A DNA stretch of 64,000 nucleotides, taken from NCBI GenBank assembly GCA_040500365.1, contig CP148031.1, forward strand, positions 2,232,001 through 2,296,000, given 5' to 3'. A program made the translations under genes and the position numbers. This stretch comes from Dehalobacter alkaniphilus (GTDB lineage Bacteria; Bacillota; Desulfitobacteriia; Desulfitobacteriales; Syntrophobotulaceae). A model generated the notes under the pieces. That model saw nothing but the letters and a program-made list of their open reading frames with translations, did not search any database and was not told the origin of the DNA. This document shows, piece by piece, positions 49,963 to 58,746 of the stretch; position 1 is the first letter of the stretch; every line of letters begins with the position of its first letter.

Positions 49963-51111
49963 TCAACCCAGATTTATTTGTGATGCAGCATACTCCCTAG
50001 CCCATCTGTCCGCAGTCAGTACGGTATCCAGGTCCTTTATCTCCAGAACCTGATGGGCCTGACAAGTGCGTTCCACAAGTTCGTGCATCTCAAGATATTT
50101 TATGCGTCCTGCCAGGAAAGCATGTACACAGATTTCGTTGGCAGCATTCATGACAGCAGGAAGTGTCCCTCCCGTCTGACCGCAGGAACAAGCGAATTTC
50201 AAAAATGGGAAAGCAGCCAAATCGGGCTTCTCAAACGTTAAGCTCTTTCCGGCAAGCGAAAGTTCCGGCAAACGGTTTTCCCAGCGTTCGGGATAGGTCA
50301 GCGCATACTGAATTGGAATGCGCATATCCGGTATGCCAAGCTGGGCAAGAACAGTGCCGTCATGGAATTCGACCATCGAGTGAACAATGCTCTGAGGATG
50401 AACCAAAACATCAATTTGGTCATAATCTACGCCGAAAAGAAATTTTGCCTCAATAACTTCCAAACCTTTGTTCATCATGGTTGCTGAATCAATGGTGATC
50501 TTGGCGCCCATATTCCAGTTCGGATGTTTCAGCGCCATTACCGGTGTTACCTCAGCCAGCCTTTCCCTGCTCCATCCTCTGAAAGGGCCGCCTGAAGCAG
50601 TCAAAATAATTTTTTTAACTGCATTTTCGTTGCCGCTGAGACACTGGAACACAGCAGAGTGTTCACTGTCAACAGGAATGATGGAACAGCCGTTCCGTTC
50701 TGCTGTCTGCATTACGAGTTCCCCTGCGGCAACGAGCGTTTCTTTGTTGGCCAGCGCAATATTTTTTCCTGCGTTCAGTGCAGCCAGTGTAGGTTCAAGA
50801 CCAATACTGCCGCTGACTGCGGTCACAACCGTGTCAACCTCTGCTGCAGTCGCCGCCTCAAGCAGTCCCTCCATACCTACCAGCACCTTAACAGGCAGGT
50901 CAACAACCTGTTGTTTCAGGTAAAGTGCTTTTTCTTCCTGCATCATTACGGCAATCCTCGGCCTGAACTCGCGGATCTGCTGTTCAAAAAGGTCGGCCCG
51001 AGAATTGGCCGACAAAGCATAGACAGCTAATTTTCCTTCCGAATTTCTGACCACATCCAGTGTCTGCGTGCCAATTGAACCGGTGGAGCCTAAAACCGAG
51101 ATTATTTTCAC
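49963..51111 (-). CDS. dxr: 1-deoxy-D-xylulose 5-phosphate reductoisomerase
   Basis: GTG start with GGAG 8 bp upstream; 382 residues. The NADPH motif is LGSTGSIGTQTLDVV, and the family motifs ANKETLVAAGE, DSEHSAVFQ and MNKGLEVIEA contain the metal and substrate residues. First committed step of the MEP pathway. Confidence 0.96.
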   Translation of the reverse strand: MKIISVLGSTGSIGTQTLDVVRNSEGKLAVYALSANSRADLFEQQIREFRPRIAVMMQEEKALYLKQQVVDLPVKVLVGMEGLLEAATAAEVDTVVTAVSGSIGLEPTLAALNAGKNIALANKETLVAAGELVMQTAERNGCSIIPVDSEHSAVFQCLSGNENAVKKIILTASGGPFRGWSRERLAEVTPVMALKHPNWNMGAKITIDSATMMNKGLEVIEAKFLFGVDYDQIDVLVHPQSIVHSMVEFHDGTVLAQLGIPDMRIPIQYALTYPERWENRLPELSLAGKSLTFEKPDLAAFPFLKFACSCGQTGGTLPAVMNAANEICVHAFLAGRIKYLEMHELVERTCQAHQVLEIKDLDTVLTADRWAREYAASQINLG

Positions 51112-51194
51112 TTTGATATCTCCAATTCAAATTCTATCCTAATTCATTATGCTTAAGTTTTACTTAGAGTGAATCTTTTAAGAGAATGGCTTTG

Positions 51195-52298
51195 CTATTC
51201 TCCCTTAAAAAAGCCGGCTTTCCTGACGGCTTCATACATGACGACCAGAGTGGGGCCGATAATCAGTCCTACTGCTCCGAAAAGGTTCATTCCAATGTAC
51301 ATGGACATCAGGGTGGCCAGCGGATGCAGCCCGATATTATGAGACAAAATCTTTGGTTCCAGGACCTGCCGGATCACAGTAGCGGCAAGGTAGATCACCA
51401 GGATTTTAACTGCTGAGGCAATACTGCCGGTAAAAAGCAGTACCAAGATCCACGGAATAAATATGAGGGCCGGTCCGATAACCGGTATCAGATCGAGCAG
51501 GCCGGACAGAATGCCAAGCGTAAAGGCATAGCTATTACCGATGATCAACAGTCCAATTGTGATCACAGCAAATGTGATGCAGACAAGAATGGTCTGAGCT
51601 CTTAAGAATCCTACCAGTGCTGAACCAAGGTCTGCAGCAATTTGTCTGGTTTTGCCAAGATATTTCCCTTTTACCCTGCCAAACAGCCATTCCTTAACGG
51701 CCGGAAAACTCATGCTCGTCAGCAGTGTTGCTACAGTTGTAATCACAATCACAAACATCAAGCCCGGCAGCGCACCCAGAAAATTCAGCAAGCCAAGACT
51801 GCCGTTTTTAAGAATGACCTGGAGTGCCACAAGTATTTTTTCCATATTGGACTGAATCGCACTGTTGATCTCAGGATTCAGCTGAATAAACTGCTGAATT
51901 AAGCCGATCTTTTCTGTCAGCATTGCCAAGGTCTGTTGATAAATCATCGGAAAAGCGGTATATAGTTCGGCTAACTCGCGGTATATCCGGCTTCCGAACA
52001 AAACCAGCAGCAGCACAAACACAATCATAACCAGGACCACCACAAGCAGAGATGCGTAGGTTCTCTTGATTTTAAGCACATTAATCAGTTTTAATATAAG
52101 CGGTTCCAGCAGAAAAGAAATGATAAATGCCAAAATAAAGGGCAGCAGGGCCGAGACCACTGTTCCAAGCGTTGAGCCAAAGACAGGGAAAAACTCGACG
52201 ATCGCATAGGTAAAAAGTTTCAGGCTGAGTAATGCAGCTGCAATCATAACCAACCTGTTTAGATTCACCCTTAGGGAGTTTTTGGTCGTATCGTTCAT
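51195..52298 (-). CDS. AI-2E family transporter, YtvI-like
   Basis: The product is 367 residues with eight predicted membrane helices (clusters at about 15-60, 78-104, 168-190, 225-330). GLLDLIPVIGPALIFIPW and the C-terminal GPTLVVMYEA resemble the AI-2E/YtvI sporulation membrane protein group. It starts just after cdsA, with GGTGGGAT inside the end of cdsA. Substrate unknown. In Bacillus no such gene lies between cdsA and dxr, so it is an addition to the block. Confidence 0.75.
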   Translation of the reverse strand: MNDTTKNSLRVNLNRLVMIAAALLSLKLFTYAIVEFFPVFGSTLGTVVSALLPFILAFIISFLLEPLILKLINVLKIKRTYASLLVVVLVMIVFVLLLVLFGSRIYRELAELYTAFPMIYQQTLAMLTEKIGLIQQFIQLNPEINSAIQSNMEKILVALQVILKNGSLGLLNFLGALPGLMFVIVITTVATLLTSMSFPAVKEWLFGRVKGKYLGKTRQIAADLGSALVGFLRAQTILVCITFAVITIGLLIIGNSYAFTLGILSGLLDLIPVIGPALIFIPWILVLLFTGSIASAVKILVIYLAATVIRQVLEPKILSHNIGLHPLATLMSMYIGMNLFGAVGLIIGPTLVVMYEAVRKAGFFKGE

Positions 52299-52300
52299 GC

Positions 52301-53083
52301 TTATCCCACCAATCCTAGGTTAATAGAAAAAAACACCAATGGCAGCGCAAACAAAAAGCTGTCAAAGCGATCCAGGATACCGCCATGGCCTGGGATCAGT
52401 CTGCCGGAATCCTTCACACCGGCAGTCCGTTTCAGTGCGGATTCAAAAAGATCACCGATCTGGGAGGCAATGCTGGTCAAGAGTGACAGGACAAGGATAG
52501 CCGGAAGCGTTGCTTGCTTGGTAATCAACCAGAAAACAAAACCGCAGACTAAAGCCATCACCAGGCCGCCAACAGCCCCTTCGACTGTCTTGTTCGGGCT
52601 GACTTTCGGGGCAAGCTTTCTTTTGCCAAGCGTATTCCCGACAAAAAAAGCTCCGGTATCTGTGAGCCAGACCAGTAAGAAAACAAGAAAACACCAAGAA
52701 ACACCAAATTCTCTTAAAGAGTAGAGATAGGTAAACAGAAAGACCGGATAAATCAGCGCTAGAAAATAATACGTTGAAGACGCTAAAGACTGATTTGGAT
52801 AGCGCAGCGCATAACTTCCAAATGTCAGCATGAACCATATGATCGCAAGTGGCAGCATCCATTCCGTGCGGCCAAGAAGAAAAATAGCCAGCCACAAGAT
52901 GCTGTAAACGACTGCCGGCCATAACCTATTTATTAAACCAGCCTTTTGTCCAATCTGTAAAAACTCTTTAAGTCCAAGTAAAGCCAGAATCACAACAGCA
53001 ATGGACAAATACCATCCTCCGAGCCAGGTCAAAACCAATAAAAGGGGGGCTCCGATCAGAGCACTCAAGATTCTCTTAACCAT
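52301..53083 (-). CDS. cdsA: Phosphatidate cytidylyltransferase
   Basis: The product is 260 residues with about eight membrane helices. The C-terminal signature (SALKRTAGVKDSG... PGHGGILDRFDS) is intact. It makes CDP-diacylglycerol for phospholipid synthesis. It follows uppS with a 10-bp gap. Confidence 0.95.
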   Translation of the reverse strand: MVKRILSALIGAPLLLVLTWLGGWYLSIAVVILALLGLKEFLQIGQKAGLINRLWPAVVYSILWLAIFLLGRTEWMLPLAIIWFMLTFGSYALRYPNQSLASSTYYFLALIYPVFLFTYLYSLREFGVSWCFLVFLLVWLTDTGAFFVGNTLGKRKLAPKVSPNKTVEGAVGGLVMALVCGFVFWLITKQATLPAILVLSLLTSIASQIGDLFESALKRTAGVKDSGRLIPGHGGILDRFDSFLFALPLVFFSINLGLVG

Positions 53084-53093
53084 TTTCTATCCC

Positions 53094-53855
53094 TCAACCT
53101 TCTTTTACGCCGCCAAACCTGCGTTCCCGGTTTTGAAAAATCCGAATCGTTTCAAATAATGATGCTCTGTTAAAATCCGGCCAGCATTCATTCACAATCA
53201 CGATTTCTGAATAGGCGGCCTGCCAGAGCAGATAATTGCTTAAGCGCATTTCACCTGAAGTCCTGACGAGAAGCTCCGGATCAGGACAATCTTTCGTATA
53301 CAAATGCTTTTCAAATATTTCCTCGGTAATTTGCTGAACATTTAGCGCTCCGCTTTGGACCTCCTGCGCAACTTCCTTGACTGCTTTGAGGATTTCGATC
53401 CTGCTTCCGTAATTCAAGGCAACATTCAGCACTAATCCGGTGTTATTCTTTGTTTTTTCACAAGCCTCGTTATAAGCCTTCAGGACATCCTTCGGTATAT
53501 CCTCTTGCTGCCCGAGAATGCATATCTTAACATTGTTCGCATGTAGCTCAGCAAGCTCTTTGCGGATATACTCCTTCAAGAGTGACATAAGAATCCCGAT
53601 CTCCGACTGCGGTCTTTTCCAGTTCTCGGTCGAAAAAGCATATACGGTCAGGTATTTGATTCCAAGCTCATCACTGCCCCTGACGACCTCCCGCAGTGCT
53701 TCTACTCCGGCCCGGTGACCGACAGAACGAGGCAATCCTTTCTGCTGGGCCCATCTTCCGTTTCCGTCCATAATGATTGCCAGATGCCGAGGGACTCTTT
53801 TCATATCAATGTTTTTCAGCTGAACATCCCCACTGTCTTTTTTCCAGATTGTCAC
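53094..53855 (-). CDS. uppS: Undecaprenyl diphosphate synthase
   Basis: The GTG with GAGGA 6 bp upstream gives 253 residues. The catalytic Asp is in AIIMDGNGRWAQ; TVYAFSTENWKRP and VRTSGEMRLSNYLLWQAAYSE complete the cis-prenyltransferase motifs. It makes the lipid carrier for peptidoglycan and teichoic acids, using isoprenoids from dxr/ispG. Confidence 0.95.
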   Translation of the reverse strand: MTIWKKDSGDVQLKNIDMKRVPRHLAIIMDGNGRWAQQKGLPRSVGHRAGVEALREVVRGSDELGIKYLTVYAFSTENWKRPQSEIGILMSLLKEYIRKELAELHANNVKICILGQQEDIPKDVLKAYNEACEKTKNNTGLVLNVALNYGSRIEILKAVKEVAQEVQSGALNVQQITEEIFEKHLYTKDCPDPELLVRTSGEMRLSNYLLWQAAYSEIVIVNECWPDFNRASLFETIRIFQNRERRFGGVKEG

Positions 53856-53934
53856 AAGCATTCCTCTTTATATCTGTACTTAGTACCATGTCATGCATTT
53901 TAGAGCTGACAAGATACTAGAACGGCTGCGGAAA

Positions 53935-53957
53935 GACCCCCTGTTCCGTAGGGGGCC
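53935..53957 (-). terminator. GC-rich hairpin between repeat B2 and uppS
   Basis: CCCCCT and AGGGGG arms around a 7-base loop; only TTTCC follows on the minus strand, so termination would be weak. Confidence 0.35.
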
Positions 53958-53960
53958 ATA

Positions 53961-54106
53961 TAAAGAAAACTTGGCTGGCGCCAAGCCTTTGGCGGTCGTT
54001 CCTTGCCATTCTTAGCACCGCGGCACCGTGAAGCCTATTTAAACGCCTTCACGCTTCTGTGGCCGTTGAAGCCTTAGCTGCACCTAGATATATCAGAAAG
54101 TATTTA
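53961..54106 (-). repeat. Family B repeat, copy B2 (146 bp)
   Basis: Same length and block order as B1. On the minus strand it ends in CTTGGC-GCCA-GCCAAG then TTTTCTTTA. The internal module TTCCTTGCCATTC resembles the GGATGGCAAGG module of family A in reverse complement. It lies between frr and uppS. Confidence 0.85.
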
Positions 54107-54128
54107 TACTTTCTGATATGCCAAAAAA

Positions 54129-54320
54129 CTACCTTATAAATCTATCATGGATTAGAATAAATTTCAAATAACCATCGGTACAACTTATTCTGGCCACACG
54201 TAAATCTCCGCAGGGAACAGCCTTTCCTACAGGGCTGGTTATCTCATAACAGAAATTCGCGCTTTCTTGTGTCAATTCCTCTTTAACGTCGTCCCACTTT
54301 TTCCCGAGCCAGCGCAACAC
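54129..54320 (-). CDS. Small conserved-looking protein downstream of frr
   Basis: GTG start (54320) 1 bp after the frr stop, or TTG at 54317; 63 residues. The sequence LRWLGKKWDDVKEEL, then YEITSPVGKAVPCGDLRVARI and a hydrophobic KFILIHDRF end looks like a folded alpha-beta domain. I recall similar small proteins between frr and uppS in related clostridia, but cannot confirm it. No function known. Confidence 0.55.
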   Translation of the reverse strand: MLRWLGKKWDDVKEELTQESANFCYEITSPVGKAVPCGDLRVARISCTDGYLKFILIHDRFIR

Positions 54321-54321
54321 G

Positions 54322-54879
54322 CTACACTTCCATAATTTCTTTTTCTTTTTTCTCGAGGATCTCGTCAATATCCTTCACAGTTTTATCGGTAAGTTTCTGC
54401 GCTTTTTCCTGTCCTTTTTTAGAATCGTCCTCAGAGACAGTTTTGTCCTTCTCGAGCTGTTTTATCTCATCAATAAGCTCCCGTCTGATATTTCGGACAG
54501 CGACCTTAGCATCTTCTGCTTTCTTTTTAACCGTCTTGACAATCTCTGCACGGCGTTCCGCCGTCAATTGCGGAATATTTAGCCTGATGACCATGCCGTC
54601 ATTCGAAGGCATAAGTCCAAGATCGGATTTAAGAATCGCCTTCTCAATATCCTTAATCGAAGATTTATCCCAGGGCTGAATGGTGATCATCCGTGGGTCA
54701 GGAACTGAGACATTGGCCAGCTGATTAATTGGGGTAGGAGTCCCGTAATAATCAACAGAGACTTTGTCCAGAACTGCCGGATTCGCCCTTCCTGCCCTGA
54801 CAGATGCGAGGTCCTTCTTGAGTACCTCCTCTGTTTTATGCATTTTTTCTTCAGCGTCATTCAGAAATTCATTGAGCAT
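54322..54879 (-). CDS. frr: Ribosome recycling factor
   Basis: The product is 185 residues with GGGGAGG before the ATG. RAGRANPAVLDKVSVDYYGTPTP and ELIDEIKQLEKD are diagnostic of the RRF helix bundle. It splits post-termination ribosomes with EF-G. Order rpsB-tsf-pyrH-frr is canonical. Confidence 0.97.
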   Translation of the reverse strand: MLNEFLNDAEEKMHKTEEVLKKDLASVRAGRANPAVLDKVSVDYYGTPTPINQLANVSVPDPRMITIQPWDKSSIKDIEKAILKSDLGLMPSNDGMVIRLNIPQLTAERRAEIVKTVKKKAEDAKVAVRNIRRELIDEIKQLEKDKTVSEDDSKKGQEKAQKLTDKTVKDIDEILEKKEKEIMEV

Positions 54880-54885
54880 TTTTCA

Positions 54886-55602
54886 TTACCTCCCCACATA
54901 GGTACCTATTGGTTCTCCCTTAAGTGCTTTAATAATATTGCCATTTTCTTTCAAGTTAAAAACAATGATTGGAATATCATTGTCCATGCACAACGAAGTT
55001 GCTGTCGAGTCCATCACACCCAGCCCTTTGCTGAGCACATCAAGATAGGTCAGTCTATCAAATTTCTTGGCATCAGGATTCTTCATCGGATCACTGTCAA
55101 ATACACCGTCAACCTGTTTGGCCATTAAGATAACGTCTGCTTCAATCTCTGCAGCCCGCAAAGCAGCCGTCGTATCTGTCGAAAAATAGGGATTGCCTGT
55201 CCCCGCTGCAAAAATCACAGTACGGCCTTTTTCCATATGGCGGATCGCTCTTCTTCTGATATAAGGTTCTGCTACCTGCCTCATCTCAATCGCCGACAAT
55301 ACTCTCGTGACAATGTTGTGCTGTTCCAGAACATCCTGCAGCGCTAGGGCATTCATTACAGTAGCGAGCATTCCCATATAATCAGCAGTTGTCCGGTCTA
55401 TTCCCTGAGAACTCCCGGCAATGCCCCGCCAAATATTTCCTCCGCCAACGACTAGTGCCATTTCCACACCAAGTTTCTGGACTTCAGAAATCTGTCTGGC
55501 GACAGATTCCAGCATGCTGTGCGCAATTCCAAAACCCTGCTCCCCGGCAAGCGCTTCTCCGCTTAGTTTTAATACGATGCGGCGGTAACGTGCATCTGTC
55601 AT
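54886..55602 (-). CDS. pyrH: UMP kinase
   Basis: The product is 238 residues with GGAGG before the ATG. Amino-acid-kinase motifs: LKLSGEALAG, VVGGGNIWRG, and FAAGTGNPYFSTDTTAALRA. It phosphorylates UMP to UDP and is usually GTP-activated. Only 6 bp separate it from frr. Confidence 0.97.
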   Translation of the reverse strand: MTDARYRRIVLKLSGEALAGEQGFGIAHSMLESVARQISEVQKLGVEMALVVGGGNIWRGIAGSSQGIDRTTADYMGMLATVMNALALQDVLEQHNIVTRVLSAIEMRQVAEPYIRRRAIRHMEKGRTVIFAAGTGNPYFSTDTTAALRAAEIEADVILMAKQVDGVFDSDPMKNPDAKKFDRLTYLDVLSKGLGVMDSTATSLCMDNDIPIIVFNLKENGNIIKALKGEPIGTYVGR

Positions 55603-55657
55603 AAACGAACCTCCGTACTTAGTTTATTTCTACACCAAAGATAAAAATCCTCTTGTC

Positions 55658-55690
55658 GCTGTACGTAGATGTAACAGAAAGCATTTATAC
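55658..55690 (-). repeat. Family B remnant, copy B3
   Basis: 33 bp match the minus-strand 5' end of B2 (54078-54110) at 28 positions. The remainder of the element is absent. It lies between tsf and pyrH. Confidence 0.5.
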
Positions 55691-55731
55691 TCTGTATTAA
55701 CTCAAGAAGCAATAAACCTTTCTGATCCCCT

Positions 55732-55759
55732 AAAAAAGAGAACACCGAAGTGTTCTCTT
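55732..55759 (-). terminator. Terminator after tsf
   Basis: AAGAGAACAC pairs perfectly with GTGTTCTCTT around a UUCG tetraloop, followed by TTTT on the minus strand. It begins at the tsf stop codon. Confidence 0.9.
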
Positions 55760-56411
55760 ATCGATTTATTTCTTTCATGACTTCATCGGCAAAATTATCC
55801 TGGCGCTTTTCAATTCCTTCACCCAACTCATAGCGGGTAAATCTGCGAATAGCTATTTTCTCACCGATCTTGGCAATCTTAGCCATGACCAGGTCTTTGA
55901 CTAAAACATCGGGGTCCTTGATAAAAGGCTGTTCTACAAGACAAACTTCCTTATAGAACTTCTCTATGCGACCGTCAACCATCTTGTCGACAATTTTTTC
56001 CGGTTTCCCTTCATTCAATGCCTGAGCCCTGAATATTTCTCTTTCATGGGCAACAACGTCAGCCGGAACATCTTCTTTATTGACATAAAGCGGTTTAGCT
56101 GCGGCGATCTGCATCGCAATATCCTTAGTCAGCTGCTTAAATTCATCTCCACGGGATACAAAGTCGGTTTCGCAGTTTAATTCGAGCAAAACACCAATTC
56201 TACCGCCCCCATGAATGTAGGCTTCTACAGTCCCTTCGGCAGCAATTCGTCCTTCTTTTTTCGCAGCGGCAGCCAGACCCTTTTCTCTTAAGAAATCTAT
56301 CGCTTTGTCCATATCGGCATTACATTCGGTTAATGCCTTTTTGCAGTCCATCATTCCGGCTCCGGTTCTTTCCCTGAGTTCTTTCACCTGAGAAGAAGTA
56401 ACTTCAGCCAT
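55758..56411 (-). CDS. tsf: Elongation factor Ts
   Basis: The ATG at 56411, 7 bp after AAAGGAGGG, gives 217 residues. The N-terminal UBA-like domain has LRERTGAGMMDCKKAL, and the core CETDFVSR-type motif (ELNCETDFVSRGDEF) is present. Short, single-core form as in Bacillus-like lineages. It exchanges nucleotide on EF-Tu. Confidence 0.97.
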   Translation of the reverse strand: MAEVTSSQVKELRERTGAGMMDCKKALTECNADMDKAIDFLREKGLAAAAKKEGRIAAEGTVEAYIHGGGRIGVLLELNCETDFVSRGDEFKQLTKDIAMQIAAAKPLYVNKEDVPADVVAHEREIFRAQALNEGKPEKIVDKMVDGRIEKFYKEVCLVEQPFIKDPDVLVKDLVMAKIAKIGEKIAIRRFTRYELGEGIEKRQDNFADEVMKEINR

Positions 56412-56451
56412 ACGGTAACCCTCCTTTATTGAATACTTCACGACACATATA

Positions 56452-56498
56452 AAAACAGGGTAAGTCATGAAGAACATACCCCAATCTCACCCTGTTTT
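56452..56498 (-). terminator. Long-loop hairpin between rpsB and tsf (attenuator)
   Basis: AAAACAGGGT (56498-56489 on minus) pairs with ACCCTGTTTT (56461-56452), loop about 27 bases, followed by TATATG. It could reduce tsf expression relative to rpsB. Confidence 0.5.
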
Positions 56499-56503
56499 AT
56501 TAA

Positions 56504-57241
56504 CTATTCTTCGTCTTCGGTTTGATTGCTCTCTTCGACTTCTTCGGTATTGTCAAGACTTCCCTGTTGTCCTTCGATAATGGCATCGGCCATTTTCGCG
56601 GTGAGCAGTTTTACAGCCCGGATCGCGTCATCATTGGCAGGAATCACAACATCGATCTCGTCAGGATCACAGTTGGTATCGACAATTCCTACGATCGGAA
56701 TATTTAATCTTCTTGCCTCAGCAACGGCAATTCTTTCTTTGCGCGGATCTACGATGAATAAAACATCAGGAAGTTTTTTCATGTTTTTGATGCCGCCAAG
56801 GAATCTTTCCAGCTTGCCCATTTCATGGCGCAGCGCAGCGACTTCCTTCTTAGGAAGAACTTCAAAAACGCCTTCTGCTTCCATTCTTTCGAGCTGATGC
56901 AGTCTCTGAACTCTCTTTTGAATCGTCTGGAAGTTCGTCAGCATTCCGCCGAGCCAGCGCTCGTTAACGAAATACATGCCGCAACGTTCAGCTTCTTCTT
57001 TCACAGATTCCTGAGCCTGTTTTTTTGTGCCTACAAACAGCACAGTTCCGCCGTTTACTGCGGCATCCCGGATAAAATTGAAGGCCTCGTCAACTTTTTT
57101 AACGGTTTTCTGAAGGTCAATGATATAGATACCATTTCTCTCCGTAAAAATGTAACGAGCCATTTTAGGATTCCAGCGGCGGGTCTGGTGCCCGAAGTGT
57201 ACACCGGCTTCTAAGAGTTGCTTCATAGAAATTACAGCCAT
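56504..57241 (-). CDS. rpsB: 30S ribosomal protein S2
   Basis: The ATG 9 bp after AGGAGG gives 245 residues. MKQLLEAGVHFGHQTRRWNPKM, FVNERWLGGMLTNFQT and PIVGIVDTNCDPDEIDVVIP are the S2 signature motifs. The C-terminus is acidic. A leader of about 125 nt precedes it. Confidence 0.97.
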   Translation of the reverse strand: MAVISMKQLLEAGVHFGHQTRRWNPKMARYIFTERNGIYIIDLQKTVKKVDEAFNFIRDAAVNGGTVLFVGTKKQAQESVKEEAERCGMYFVNERWLGGMLTNFQTIQKRVQRLHQLERMEAEGVFEVLPKKEVAALRHEMGKLERFLGGIKNMKKLPDVLFIVDPRKERIAVAEARRLNIPIVGIVDTNCDPDEIDVVIPANDDAIRAVKLLTAKMADAIIEGQQGSLDNTEEVEESNQTEDEE

Positions 57242-57369
57242 TGTGTTACACCTCCTCTCTTCATTTGTTTTTTTCCTCCGCAGGTTCATTCCTGGTACCC
57301 TTTGCTTGCGCAAAGAACCTGTACGCTAAGTCCCACTGCGTGTGTACTCCAAAAAATCACACTGCGAAT

Positions 57370-57398
57370 AGAATATCATACCCTACTCCCGAATGCAA
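57370..57398 (-). promoter_or_regulatory. Candidate promoter of rpsB-tsf
   Basis: On the minus strand TTGCAT (57393-57398), 17 bp, and TATTCT (57370-57375). The following leader contains a TTTGC-GCAA-GCAAA hairpin; S2 autoregulation at its leader is known in other bacteria, but no such motif is demonstrated here. Confidence 0.4.
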
Positions 57399-57400
57399 CT

Positions 57401-57859
57401 TTAATTAATCCCGTAATGGGCGGCCAGATTGGACCGGATATTATGAGAGATGATAAACTCCTCTAGATCTGTAAGCAGTTCATTATAAGGAAAATAAAGA
57501 TCAGTAAGGTAATACACTTTATTATTCCCGGCTTTAAGCATCACAATTTCTTCATTGTTTTTGGTCCAAAAGAATGAGGCTTTACGGATATCTTTCGGCT
57601 CAAATGCCTTTTTGCGGAATAAGGACCGGAAGATGATCGCACGATCATCAATAACAATCCGTTTCGTTTTCGCCGTCAACCAAATCAACAGGATCAAGAG
57701 AATCGTAGCAGCATAAATTCCGGAAAGGATCAGTAAATAAAGCGTCGGCAAAGCATAGAAAAAGAGTATCCCTCCGATCAGCAGCGGATACAGGATGATA
57801 TATAGCACTCCCGGAATTACCAAAGGTTTCATGCGGTAACCATATTCTTGCGCATCCAT
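57401..57859 (-). CDS. Bacterial PH-domain-like membrane protein
   Basis: The second ATG (9 bp after GAAGGG) gives 152 residues. Two adjacent membrane helices (about 13-35 and 38-62) are followed by a soluble beta-rich domain (KTKRIVIDDRAIIFRSLF; KDIRKASFFW) of the bPH (DUF304-like) type. It sits between codY and rpsB. Function unknown. Confidence 0.65.
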   Translation of the reverse strand: MDAQEYGYRMKPLVIPGVLYIILYPLLIGGILFFYALPTLYLLILSGIYAATILLILLIWLTAKTKRIVIDDRAIIFRSLFRKKAFEPKDIRKASFFWTKNNEEIVMLKAGNNKVYYLTDLYFPYNELLTDLEEFIISHNIRSNLAAHYGIN

Positions 57860-57877
57860 AATCATTTACCCTTCTCT

Positions 57878-58669
57878 TTAACGATGCCGTTTAATGTACT
57901 TATCCAGCTCGTCCAGCAGATAGTCATTCAGAACCTTGATATACGTGCCTTTCATTCCGAGAGACTTTGATTCAATCACGCCTGCTGATTCAAACTTGCG
58001 CAGCGCGTTGACAATTACCGAACGGGTAATGCCAACCCTGTCGGCAATTTTGCTGGCTACCAGCAGCCCCTCGCCGCCGCCCAGTTCAGCAAAAATATGC
58101 TCAACGGCCTCGAGTTCCGAGTAAGACAGTGTTCCCACTGCAATTTGGACTGCGGCTTTCTTGCGGGCTTCTTCCTCCGCCTGTTCAGCCTTGACGCGCA
58201 GGATCTCCATACCAATCACCGTAGCGCCATATTCAGCAAGGATCAGATCCTCCGACCGAAACTGCTTGCCGAATTTGGCCAGAACGAGCGTCCCGACCCT
58301 GTCTCCGCCTCCAAGAATCGGCACAATTGTTGTCATCTTATTGCCGAAAACACACTCGTGATGTTTGCTGAATACACAGGCATTCGCAACTTGCGTTGTG
58401 TTCGCCTTTGTTTCGATTGTTTTTAGTAGACCTTCATTGTAGCTTTCCGGAAATCTTTCCGTATGAAGAACGATTTGTTCCATTTCCCCGCAGTGGAAAT
58501 CATCCATGAAGCTATAGCCGAGGATTTTCCCCCTGCGTCCGACAATATAACAATTGGCAGCAATCTCCTGACTTAGTACTTTGGCCATCTCGTCAAAATC
58601 CACAGGTTTTCCGGCAGCACGCTGAATGAGTCCGCTAATTTTTCTGGTCTTTTCTAGTAAAATTTCCAC
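57878..58669 (-). CDS. codY: GTP- and branched-chain-amino-acid-sensing pleiotropic repressor CodY
   Basis: GTG start with GGGGGG upstream; 263 residues. The N-terminal GAF sensor (about 1-155) and the C-terminal winged helix (about 205-250; VASKIADRVGITRSVIVNALRKFESAGVI) are intact. It represses nutrient-limitation genes. xerC-hslV-hslU-codY is the Bacillus codVWXY operon order. Confidence 0.96.
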   Translation of the reverse strand: MEILLEKTRKISGLIQRAAGKPVDFDEMAKVLSQEIAANCYIVGRRGKILGYSFMDDFHCGEMEQIVLHTERFPESYNEGLLKTIETKANTTQVANACVFSKHHECVFGNKMTTIVPILGGGDRVGTLVLAKFGKQFRSEDLILAEYGATVIGMEILRVKAEQAEEEARKKAAVQIAVGTLSYSELEAVEHIFAELGGGEGLLVASKIADRVGITRSVIVNALRKFESAGVIESKSLGMKGTYIKVLNDYLLDELDKYIKRHR

Positions 58670-58746
58670 AGATTACCCCCCCTTATTCTTGGTACTCAGA
58701 ACTCAAAACTTGAACTATATTGATGTTAATAATTTTGAAATACGAT

